Assembly: GCA_002403995.1 (NCBI GenBank)
Contig: DHIV01000022.1
Location: 1 to 13,116, forward strand
Direction: 5' to 3'
Length of the DNA: 13,116 nucleotides
From: Gallionella sp. UBA4737
GTDB lineage: Bacteria > Pseudomonadota > Gammaproteobacteria > Burkholderiales > Gallionellaceae
The notes beneath the pieces were generated by a model that had not been told where the DNA came from, did not search any database, and saw nothing but the letters and a program-made list of their open reading frames with translations. Of the stretch, positions 6,298 through 13,116 are shown piece by piece. Position 1 is the first letter of the stretch. Each line of letters starts with the position of its first letter. The position numbers and the translations under genes are program-made.

Positions 6298-7402
6298 ATG
6301 GAAGCCGAACAACTCAACTCCCTCTCCAACCATTTGCAAGACCTGGCAACACGCAGTGCAGAATTACGGAGGTATCTTTGACTTCGATGCCAAGCAGGAA
6401 CGCTTAGTCGAAGTCAGCGAACTCGCCGAAAACCCGGCCATCTGGCAGGATGCCAAACGCGCTCAGGAGCTTGGGCGCGAGCGCAAGATGCTGGAAGGCG
6501 TGGTGCTCGGCCTCAAGCAGATCCAGCAAAATCTTTCCGATGCCGCCGAGCTGTTTGAAATGGCAAAGGCGGAAAACGACGACGACAGCCTGAACAGCAC
6601 CGCCGCCGACATCCAGGACATCGAGAAGCGCGTCGCGGCGATGGAATTCCGCCGCATGTTCTCGCACCCGATGGACCCGAACAACTGCTTCGTCGACATC
6701 CAGTCCGGTTCCGGCGGCACCGAGGCGCAGGACTGGGCCTCGATGCTGCTGCGCATGTATCTGCGCTACTGCGAACGCAAAGGCTTCCAGGTCGAAGTGC
6801 TGGAACAATCCGACGGCGAGGTCGCAGGCATAAAGGGCGCAACCCTAAAGGTGATCGGCGACTATGCCTTCGGTCATCTGCGCACCGAAACCGGTGTGCA
6901 TCGCCTGGTACGCAAATCACCGTTCGATTCCGGCAACCGCCGCCACACTTCGTTCTCCAGCGTGTTCGTCTATCCCGAGGTTGACGAATCCATCGAAGTC
7001 GAGATCAATCCTGCCGACCTGCGCGTGGATACCTACCGTGCAAGCGGCGCGGGCGGACAGCACATCAACAAGACCGATTCGGCGGTGCGCATCACCCACC
7101 TGCCCACCAACATCGTGGTGCAGTGCCAGAGCGACCGTTCGCAACACCGCAACCGCGCCGAAGCGATGGCGATGCTAAAATCGCGGCTGTATGAAGAAGA
7201 GCTGCGCAAACGCAATGCCGAGAAACAGGCGATGGAAGACGGCAAGACCGACATCGGCTGGGGTCACCAGATTCGCAGCTACGTGCTCGACCAGTCGCGC
7301 ATCAAGGATTTGCGCACCAATTACGAAGTCGGCAATACTCAGGCCGTACTGGACGGCGACCTCGACGATTTCATCTCGGCAAGTTTGAAGCAAGGCGTTT
7401 AA
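6298..7402 (+). CDS. prfB: Peptide chain release factor 2, made by programmed +1 frameshift
   Basis: RF2 recognises UAA and UGA in the ribosomal A site and triggers peptide release. Translation starts at ATG 6298 (MEAEQLNSLSNHLQDLATRS...), runs 27 codons to CTT, meets an in-frame TGA at 6379-6381 and shifts +1 to continue with GAC at 6380. The joined product is 367 aa, against 365 in E. coli. The tripeptide anticodon SPF is at 207-209 and the catalytic GGQ at 252-254, in RASGAGGQHINKTDS. The residue matching E. coli position 246 is Ala, the form linked to full RF2 activity rather than the Thr of K-12. An annotation starting only at 6356 would miss the real N-terminus. lysS follows 30 bp downstream, the usual order. 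No strong Shine-Dalgarno precedes the ATG. Confidence 0.97.
6368..6382 (+). promoter_or_regulatory. prfB autoregulatory +1 frameshift site
   Basis: The site has the three classic parts: an internal Shine-Dalgarno GGAGG (6368-6372), three bases TAT, and the slippery CTT followed by TGA C (6376-6382). When RF2 is scarce, slow termination at the poorly recognised UGAC lets the peptidyl-tRNA slip from CUU to UUU and full-length RF2 is made; when RF2 is plentiful, a 27-residue peptide is released. The slippery codon and stop context are the same as in E. coli. Confidence 0.96.
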
Positions 7403-7432
7403 CCCGAAGAAAAAAATAATCAGAGAACTACT

Positions 7433-8986
<1,554 letters not shown>

Positions 8987-8995
8987 TGCCAATAT

Positions 8996-9063
8996 CGTCA
9001 TTCCCGCGAAAGCGGGAATCCAGATTATTCAAAGGCTGGACTCCCGCCTTCGCGGGAGTGACG
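8996..9063. repeat. dRS3-like composite inverted repeat
   Basis: Two 28-base arms (8996-9023 and 9036-9063) are inverted copies with 25 of 28 matches, around a 12-base spacer. Each arm is itself a small hairpin: ATTCCCGC-GAAA-GCGGGAAT (9000-9019) and CTCCCGC-CTTC-GCGGGAG (9041-9058). The left core fits ATTCCC-N8-GGGAAT, the pattern of the dRS3 repeats known from Neisseria; similar elements are widespread in proteobacteria. Placed just after lysS, it may end or stabilise that transcript, though it lacks a T-run. Its right end abuts the -10 of the next gene. Confidence 0.85.
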
Positions 9064-9069
9064 TATAAT
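9064..9069 (+). promoter_or_regulatory. Possible -10 element for the Crp/Fnr regulator gene
   Basis: A consensus TATAAT directly follows the inverted repeat and lies 16 bases before the regulator ATG, giving a start near 9076 and a leader of about 10 bases. No recognisable -35 is present; that place is taken by the repeat arm. There is no clear Shine-Dalgarno before the ATG either. Confidence 0.4.
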
Positions 9070-9085
9070 TTTATCGGTTATTCTG

Positions 9086-9751
9086 ATGATCGATAGCGAT
9101 ACCCAATCCCGCCTGTTGCAGCAATACCCGATGCTGCGCGACCTGTCTGGCGCAGATCGGTCCGAGCTGCTGGCAACGGCGAGTGTGATGCATCTCCCGG
9201 CAGGAACGGTGGTGTTCGACGAGAACCAGTCCTGCCAGGGATTTCCGCTGCTGCTGTCCGGCAGCATCCATGTCATCAAGGCCGCAGCGAATGGGCGTGA
9301 GTTGCAGTTGTATAGTGTCGATCCCGGCGAGAGTTGCATCCTCACCAGCAGTTGCTTGCTGGGGCACACCAAATACACGGCGCGTGGAGTGGCGAAACAG
9401 GATACCGAGCTGGCCGTGCTTCCGCCGCCGGCATTCAGGAGACTGGTTTCCGTACACGAGCCGTTTCGCGACTACATCTTCAGCCTGTTCTCGGAGCGTC
9501 TCACCGACCTGATGCAACTGGTCTCCGCCGTGGCCTTCCAGAAGCTCGACCAGCGTCTCGCGGCATTGCTCGCCGCCAAGCCCACCCCGATACACACCAC
9601 CCACCAAGCCTTGGCCGACGAACTCGGCAGCGTGCGCGAGATCGTCAGCCGCTTGCTGAAAAACTTCGCCGAACAAGGCTGGATCAAGCTGGGGCGCGAG
9701 CAAATCGAGATCGTCAACGTGGCAGCGCTGAAGAAATTCAGTTCGCTCTAG
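9086..9751 (+). CDS. Crp/Fnr-family transcriptional regulator
   Basis: A 221-aa regulator with an N-terminal cyclic-nucleotide-binding-type beta roll (about 17-120), a long dimerisation helix (about 125-160) and a C-terminal winged helix-turn-helix (about 168-212). The recognition helix reads GSVREIVSRLLKNF (181-194). R184, E185 and R189 line up with CRP R180, E181 and R185, which contact TGTGA, while S188 matches FNR S212. It lacks the N-terminal Cys cluster of FNR, so an FNR-type Fe-S sensor is unlikely. Cys50, Cys84 and Cys90 (GESCILTSSCLLG) are possible redox or ligand residues. The cAMP-binding residues of CRP are not evident. It lies upstream of two genes whose promoters carry matching CRP-like boxes and is the obvious candidate regulator; the signal is unknown. 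Start ATG 9086 fits family length. Confidence 0.93.
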   Translation: MIDSDTQSRLLQQYPMLRDLSGADRSELLATASVMHLPAGTVVFDENQSCQGFPLLLSGSIHVIKAAANGRELQLYSVDPGESCILTSSCLLGHTKYTARGVAKQDTELAVLPPPAFRRLVSVHEPFRDYIFSLFSERLTDLMQLVSAVAFQKLDQRLAALLAAKPTPIHTTHQALADELGSVREIVSRLLKNFAEQGWIKLGREQIEIVNVAALKKFSSL

Positions 9752-9757
9752 CTGCTG

Positions 9758-9800
9758 TGTAACCTTCCTCACAGACACCCCGCCCCGTTTCCCCTACCCT
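9758..9800 (+). promoter_or_regulatory. Class II Crp/Fnr-type promoter of the cytochrome c'-like gene
   Basis: TGTAA-CCTTCC-TCACA (9758-9773) is a CRP-type half-palindrome pair. A -10 TACCCT lies 21 bases further on (9795-9800), so the start falls near 9807 and the box is centred at -41.5, the class II activator position. No -35 is seen, as expected for activator-dependent promoters. The surrounding bases, including CTCACAGACA and CCTGCA, recur at the same spacing before the next gene. Confidence 0.72.
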
Positions 9801-9834
9801 GCACTCCGTTTAATCAATTTTGTGGAGTGTAATC

Positions 9835-10299
9835 ATGAAATCAAACAAGTTCGCATTAACCGCCGTACTGCTCTGGCTTGTCACCGTTGTGGTGTTTGGC
9901 TGGTTCTTCGTCCGCGGCAACACCACCGCGGGCAGCGATAACCGCACCGCCGTCGTACTGGGGGCCGGCGAACGCGAGCTGATCCTGTCCGAGATGCGCA
10001 ATCTGCTGGGCAGTGTCGAAGGCATACTGGACGGCATCAACCATGGCGACATGAAACAGGCCGCCAGCGCCGCGCGTGCCGTGGGCATGGCCTCCGCTGC
10101 CGACGTGAACCCCGCGCTGATGGCCAAGCTGCCGATGCCGTTCAAGCAACTGGGCATGAGCGTGCATCACGACATGGACGATCTGGCGCAAGCCGCCGAA
10201 AGCGGCAAACCCGCTGCCGAATTGCAGACCATGCTGACCAACACGCTGTCGAAATGCGTCGCCTGCCATGCGTCCTGGCAACTCAAGGCAGGCAACTGA
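9835..10299 (+). CDS. Membrane-anchored cytochrome c'-like mono-heme protein
   Basis: A 154-aa protein with an N-terminal hydrophobic segment (about 7-26, uncleaved anchor or signal) and a periplasmic domain ending in the heme c motif CVACH (141-145). A C-terminal CxxCH after a run of predicted helices (AGERELILSEMRNLL, MKQAASAARAVGM, PFKQLGMSVHHDMDDLAQ, LQTMLTNTLSKC) is the plan of the four-helix-bundle cytochrome c' superfamily, whose members bind NO or transfer electrons. The exact subfamily and role are not clear. ATG 9835 is chosen over an in-frame GTG at 9820: GGAG (9824-9827) sits 7 bases before it and the hydrophobic segment then starts properly. It is preceded by a Crp/Fnr-type box and followed by DUF2892 under a matching promoter. 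Confidence 0.82.
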   Translation: MKSNKFALTAVLLWLVTVVVFGWFFVRGNTTAGSDNRTAVVLGAGERELILSEMRNLLGSVEGILDGINHGDMKQAASAARAVGMASAADVNPALMAKLPMPFKQLGMSVHHDMDDLAQAAESGKPAAELQTMLTNTLSKCVACHASWQLKAGN

Positions 10300-10304
10300 T
10301 CCTG

Positions 10305-10347
10305 TGTGACTTACCTCACAGACAGCCATTCCATGTTGACCTATCCT
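10305..10347 (+). promoter_or_regulatory. Class II Crp/Fnr-type promoter of the DUF2892 gene
   Basis: TGTGA-CTTACC-TCACA (10305-10320) matches the CRP consensus TGTGA-N6-TCACA exactly. A -10 TATCCT (10342-10347) lies 21 bases further on, giving a start near 10354 and a box centre at -41.5, the same geometry as the promoter at 9758-9800. Conserved blocks shared by the two are CTGTGT, CCTCACAGACA and CCTGCA, so they look like copies of one promoter. Confidence 0.78.
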
Positions 10348-10381
10348 GCAACCCCGTAGTCCCAACATCAAGGAGCAAAAA

Positions 10382-10576
10382 ATGAAAACGAATGAAGGAA
10401 CAATCGATCGCGCATTGCGCGTAATAGTCGGTTTGCTATTGATTACACTGGCTGCCACCGGCACGATAGGCGTGTGGGGTTGGATCGGTGTGCTGCCACT
10501 GGTGACCGGTGCGGTTGGTTTTTGCCCGGCCTATGCGATCTTCGGCATGAGCACCTGCCCGATGAAAAAATCATAA
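10382..10576 (+). CDS. DUF2892 (YgaP-like transmembrane domain) small membrane protein
   Basis: A 64-aa protein with the DUF2892 layout: NEGTIDRALRVIVGLLLI at the start, two hydrophobic helices (about 11-27 and 30-46) and the end motif GFCPAYAIFGMSTCP. It matches the C-terminal membrane domain of E. coli YgaP, here without the rhodanese domain. The two Cys (48 and 59) are typical of the family. Its function is not established; relatives often accompany rhodanese, sulfur or redox genes. The ribosome binding site AGGAG (10371-10375) is strong with 6-base spacing. It has its own promoter with a perfect CRP-type box, and a strong terminator starts 19 bp after the stop, so it ends the regulatory cassette. 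Confidence 0.88.
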   Translation: MKTNEGTIDRALRVIVGLLLITLAATGTIGVWGWIGVLPLVTGAVGFCPAYAIFGMSTCPMKKS

Positions 10577-10594
10577 TTTACCATCCCGTGCCAC

Positions 10595-10628
10595 GCCCGA
10601 TAGGCTGTAAAGCTATCGGGCATTTTTT
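10595..10628 (+). terminator. Rho-independent terminator after the DUF2892 gene
   Basis: A perfect 9-bp stem, GCCCGATAG (10595-10603) with CTATCGGGC (10613-10621), has a 9-base loop and is followed by A and six T (10623-10628). It closes the cassette from the regulator onward and separates it from the NlpC/P60 gene. Confidence 0.9.
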
Positions 10629-10709
10629 CGCTGGTTTTTCCGTCAAAGCCGGATTAAATTCATGAAAGTACTCTTTACACAACCGGATCCAGTGCCGTAA
10701 ATTAGCGAC

Positions 10710-11183
10710 ATGAGATCCATCCTGCTGTTATCCGCATTGCTGCTCGGTGCTTGCGCATCGACCAAAGACAATGTGCAGACACATGAAGCCGGCAGTTCCG
10801 CCATAGTCAGAAAACTCACTTCTTATGCACAGAGTCTGATCGGCACCCCGTATAAATATGGCGGGCATATGCCAGACACCGGGTTCGATTGCAGCGGTTT
10901 TGTCGACTATGTGTTTCGGCATACGGCGAACATCGCGTTGCCGCATGATGCACAACAAATAAGCCGGCATGGACTGCCAATCAAATCGTCGCAATTGCAC
11001 GAGGGCGACCTGGTGTTCTACGACACCAATAACCATGCCTTTTCACACGTAGGGATCTATCTGGGCAATGATCGCTTCATCCATGCGCCCAGCAGCGGCG
11101 GCAGGGTTCGCACCGAGAATATGCGCGATGCTTACTGGAAAACACACTACAGCGGCGCGCGGCGCATCACTTTGCGCGGCTAG
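10710..11183 (+). CDS. NlpC/P60-family peptidoglycan hydrolase, lipoprotein
   Basis: A 157-aa outer-membrane lipoprotein that probably cleaves peptide cross-links or stems of murein. The N-terminus is a lipoprotein signal with lipobox LLGAC (lipidated Cys15, followed by Ala-Ser, not an inner-membrane retention Asp). The NlpC/P60 papain-like domain spans about 32-155: GTPYKYGG (45-52), catalytic Cys61 in DCSGFV, GDLVFY (99-104), His113 in HVGIYLG and third catalytic residue His125 in FIHAPSSGG. This is like E. coli Spr/MepS and NlpC. No good ribosome binding site is visible before ATG 10710. It converges with mltB, another murein enzyme, and the 3' ends overlap by 17 bp (11167-11183). Confidence 0.92.
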   Translation: MRSILLLSALLLGACASTKDNVQTHEAGSSAIVRKLTSYAQSLIGTPYKYGGHMPDTGFDCSGFVDYVFRHTANIALPHDAQQISRHGLPIKSSQLHEGDLVFYDTNNHAFSHVGIYLGNDRFIHAPSSGGRVRTENMRDAYWKTHYSGARRITLRG

Positions 11184-12204
11184 CCTTGCGCGCCTCTTTC
11201 AATGCTTCCGCTAATTGGAACACCGTCATCGCGTAGTAGTCGCTGTTGTTGTAGCGCGTGATGACTTCGAAGTTGTTGAACACCAGCCAAAACTCCTTGC
11301 CTTCACCCACCGTGAAATCGATCAGGCGCGCAGCCAAATCCTTGGACAAATTCACGCTGGGCACAATTCCGGCAGCCGACCATGCCTCGAGCGTGCGCGG
11401 GGTTGTGATATCGCCTGCGCAGACCTGTTCGCTGACCTGCGCTCGCACCGCAATCGGCGGCATATCACTGACCCGCCCCTTATGCAGGGATTTCCCCGCG
11501 TCTGCAGCATGTGAAACTTCCGGTGCTTCGCTGATCCAGCCAAAACTTTTCAGGAAGTTGGCTACGCTGCCTATCGCATCTTTGTCTTCGCGCAACAAAT
11601 CGATCCTGTGGTTGCCGTTGAAATCCACTGCATAAATGCGATAGCTGCTCGGCATGAATTGCGGGATACCCAGCGCGCCGGCATATGAGCCGCGTATGGA
11701 AAGCAAATCGAACTGCTGTTCTCGTGCCAGCAACAGGAAATTCTCCAGTTCGCTGCGAAAGAAACCGGCGCGCTGCGGATATTCGAACGCCAGGGTGGTC
11801 AGCGCGTCTATGGTGCGGAAATTGCCTGCATCCTGGCCATAGATGGTTTCCACACCGATCGCCGCGACAATTATATCCTGCGGCACACCGTATTTCAGCT
11901 CGGCGCGCCGCAAGGTGTCCCGGTATTTGTGCCAGAATTCCAGACCCAGCTTGATGCGTTGCGGGTTGACAAAGTTCGCACGATATTCCAGCCAGGGCTT
12001 GCTGGTAGCCGGTCTGGAAATGGCGTCGATCACCGACGGAACATGCTGCGCAAGCTCGAACACCTTTTCCAGTTCGGCGCGCTTGAATTTGTGCTTGGCG
12101 ACCATTTCGTCTATGAATTCAGGGATACCCGGCAATGCAACTGCGTGTGCCGAAGTCACTGCGAGATACAGCGCCAGCAAAGGAAATAAGCGGATTAGTT
12201 TCAT
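11167..12204 (-). CDS. mltB: Membrane-bound lytic murein transglycosylase B
   Basis: Cleaves the MurNAc-GlcNAc bond of peptidoglycan with formation of 1,6-anhydro-MurNAc; periplasmic. The 345-aa protein has a cleavable-looking signal peptide (about 1-20, ending SAHA) but no lipobox Cys, so it resembles a soluble periplasmic form rather than the lipoprotein MltB of E. coli. Family blocks seen are RANFVNPQRIKLGLEFW (75-91), catalytic Glu119 in IGVETIYG, GALGIPQFMPSSYR (SLT-type substrate block), and YAVDFNGNHRIDLL, a DxNxxxxxD-like Ca2+ loop. The C-terminus has the FEVITRYNNSDYYAMTVFQLA block of the MltB family. Start ATG at 12202-12204 lacks a clear Shine-Dalgarno. It converges with the NlpC/P60 gene, so two murein hydrolases lie tail to tail. 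Confidence 0.94.
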   Translation of the reverse strand: MKLIRLFPLLALYLAVTSAHAVALPGIPEFIDEMVAKHKFKRAELEKVFELAQHVPSVIDAISRPATSKPWLEYRANFVNPQRIKLGLEFWHKYRDTLRRAELKYGVPQDIIVAAIGVETIYGQDAGNFRTIDALTTLAFEYPQRAGFFRSELENFLLLAREQQFDLLSIRGSYAGALGIPQFMPSSYRIYAVDFNGNHRIDLLREDKDAIGSVANFLKSFGWISEAPEVSHAADAGKSLHKGRVSDMPPIAVRAQVSEQVCAGDITTPRTLEAWSAAGIVPSVNLSKDLAARLIDFTVGEGKEFWLVFNNFEVITRYNNSDYYAMTVFQLAEALKEARKASRAK

Positions 12205-12280
12205 GGTGGATGGATTCTAACCGATGAATGCTCGACAGACCGGCGCAACTCTACCTGGCGACATAAATCCACTGATGGAA

Positions 12281-12390
12281 CAACCAGCCATCTGACTAAG
12301 TTGGCAAACAGCTTTGCATAGCCAGTCGGCTAAGTCACCCAAAGACCGTGACATAAGCCGCTGGTTAACGCCAACTAAGTCATTGGTTAT
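12281..12390. repeat. Nested palindromic repeat (copy C) between mltB and trxB
   Basis: An inner hairpin has arms 12319-12338 and 12348-12367 around a 9-base loop CCAAAGACC; an outer inverted pair, TGACTAAGTTGGC (12293-12305) with GCCAACTAAGTCA (12370-12382), matches at 12 of 13. The right-hand half units AAGCCGCTGGTTA and AAGTCATTGGTTATG match the half unit in recJ copy A and copy B; the left arms carry the same unit inverted. So four half units are arranged two inverted and two direct. Arm lengths (20-22) and loop length (9) equal those of copy A. Confidence 0.7.
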
Positions 12391-12397
12391 GCGCGAA

Positions 12398-12485
12398 CTG
12401 GCGTCGGAGCCGCGTAGCGGTAAACTGGGTCGTACACTCCGGTGCCTGTGCTCCGGGCTCCCGTGATGCCAGCCCGCTCGCTACG
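12398..12485. repeat. Second, G+C-rich inverted-repeat region before trxB
   Basis: CTGGCGTCGGAGC (12398-12410) is inverted imperfectly at 12457-12472; CGTAGCG (12413-12419) is inverted exactly at 12479-12485; and a short hairpin CCGGTGC-CTGT-GCTCCGG (12439-12456) lies between. With the repeat at 12281-12390 this fills most of the 342-bp gap between mltB and trxB. No reading frame or RNA gene is evident in the gap. A -10-like TATACT lies at 12501-12506 without a clear -35 and may serve trxB. Confidence 0.45.
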
Positions 12486-12546
12486 ATTTCTGCCACCATG
12501 TATACTTATACGTTCTACATTTTCAATTGGCAAAAAGATTCGAATC

Positions 12547-13116
12547 ATGGACAAACCCGCGCAACATCATCGCCTCATCATCCTGGGATCCGGCCCCGCC
12601 GGTTACACCGCCGCCGTATACGCTGCGCGCGCCAACCTCAATCCGGCGCTGATCACCGGCCTGGCCCAAGGCGGCCAGATGATGACCACCACCGACGTGG
12701 ACAACTGGCCCGCCGATGCAATGGGCGTGCAAGGCCCGGAACTGATGGCGCGTTTTCAGAAACACGCTGAACGTTTCAACACGCAGATGATTTTCGATCA
12801 TATCCACACAGCCAAGCTGCAACAAAAGCCTTTCCTGTTGATCGGCGATGCTGGCAGTTACACTTGTGACGCGTTGATCATCGCCACCGGCGCCTCGGCA
12901 CAATATCTCGGCCTGTCTTCCGAGGAAGCCTTCATGGGACGAGGTGTTTCCGGCTGCGCCACCTGCGACGGATTCTTCTATCGCGGCCAGGATGTCGCTG
13001 TGGTGGGTGGCGGTAATACCGCCGTGGAGGAAGCCCTGTATTTGTCCAACATCGCCAAGCACGTCACACTGGTGCATAGACGCGATGCCTTTCGCGCCGA
13101 GCGCATCATGGTCGAT
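12547..13116 (+). CDS. trxB: Thioredoxin reductase (partial, N-terminal 190 codons)
   Basis: NADPH-dependent FAD flavoenzyme that reduces thioredoxin; cytosolic. The window holds residues 1-190 of an expected 315-320. Visible are the FAD-binding GSGPAG (14-19) with YTAAVYAARA, GGQMMTTTDVDNWP (42-55), IATGASAQYLGL, the redox-active disulfide CATCDG (Cys137 and Cys140) and the NADPH-binding GGGNTAVEEALYL (154-166) with HRRDAFRAE (178-186). ATG 12547 gives MDKPAQHHRLIILGSGPAGY, the usual distance from start to the FAD motif. No strong Shine-Dalgarno is seen. The reading frame is open to the right edge. Confidence 0.96.
   Translation, partial: MDKPAQHHRLIILGSGPAGYTAAVYAARANLNPALITGLAQGGQMMTTTDVDNWPADAMGVQGPELMARFQKHAERFNTQMIFDHIHTAKLQQKPFLLIGDAGSYTCDALIIATGASAQYLGLSSEEAFMGRGVSGCATCDGFFYRGQDVAVVGGGNTAVEEALYLSNIAKHVTLVHRRDAFRAERIMVD

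Noticed and set aside
6298..6381. prfB as a frameshifted pseudogene
   Set aside because: The stop sits in the exact GGAGG-TAT-CTT-TGA-C context of the normal RF2 programmed frameshift, and all key motifs follow.
9086..9751. Regulator as FNR or DNR recognising TTGAT-N4-ATCAA
   Set aside because: No FNR Cys cluster is present, no such box is seen in the window, and Arg184 matches the CRP residue that reads TGTGA.
9820..9834. GTG start five codons before the cytochrome c'-like gene
   Set aside because: GGAG at 9824-9827 lies downstream of that GTG and is well spaced for the ATG at 9835.
11215..12220. Several plus-strand open frames opposite mltB
   Set aside because: All are antisense to a complete mltB with intact catalytic motifs and none resembles a known protein.
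12281..12390. CRISPR-like array from recurring half units
   Set aside because: The units are inverted relative to each other, differ in sequence, have no regular spacers and there are no cas genes.
12498..12770. A 90-codon open frame overlapping the trxB start
   Set aside because: It is a different frame of the trxB region; the trxB frame from 12547 is open to the window edge with FAD, CxxC and NADPH motifs.

Overview
The window looks like chromosomal DNA of a betaproteobacterium, possibly near the Gallionellaceae/Nitrosomonadales. This rests on the style of the proteins, the recJ-prfB-lysS order, a Cyc2-like cytochrome-porin and the intergenic repeat types; no database search was possible. 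I see no prophage, transposase, CRISPR array or plasmid function. All genes except the two at the edges are complete.

Layout. Positions 1-1403 run on the minus strand: lysC (aspartate kinase), then a stable-RNA promoter driving tRNA-Ser(GCU) and the first 17 bases of another tRNA, probably tRNA-Arg. Divergently, on the plus strand, come recJ, a fused mono-heme cytochrome c/outer-membrane porin, an MgtC/DUF4010 membrane protein, prfB (with its programmed +1 frameshift) and lysS. In E. coli recJ-prfB-lysS is uninterrupted; here two membrane-protein genes sit between recJ and prfB. A large dRS3-like inverted repeat ends this block. Next is a compact regulatory cassette: a Crp/Fnr-family regulator, a membrane-anchored cytochrome c'-like protein, and a DUF2892 membrane protein closed by a strong terminator. 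The last two genes have matching promoters, each with a TGTRA-N6-TCACA box centred at -41.5. Then an NlpC/P60 lipoprotein and mltB converge, with their 3' ends overlapping by 17 bp. A repeat-rich intergenic stretch of 342 bp leads to trxB, which runs off the right edge.

Most interesting. (1) A palindromic repeat family has a copy inside recJ, read through in frame as about 53 extra residues, a half copy before the DUF4010 gene and a nested copy before trxB. The recJ and DUF4010-upstream copies flank the cytochrome-porin gene in direct orientation. The DUF4010 gene and lysS each carry another in-frame insert that looks repeat-derived, recalling the coding palindromic elements of Rickettsia. 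(2) The regulator and its two matched class-II-type promoters form a self-contained candidate regulon for a heme protein and a small membrane protein. (3) The cytochrome-porin is a candidate for electron transfer across the outer membrane.
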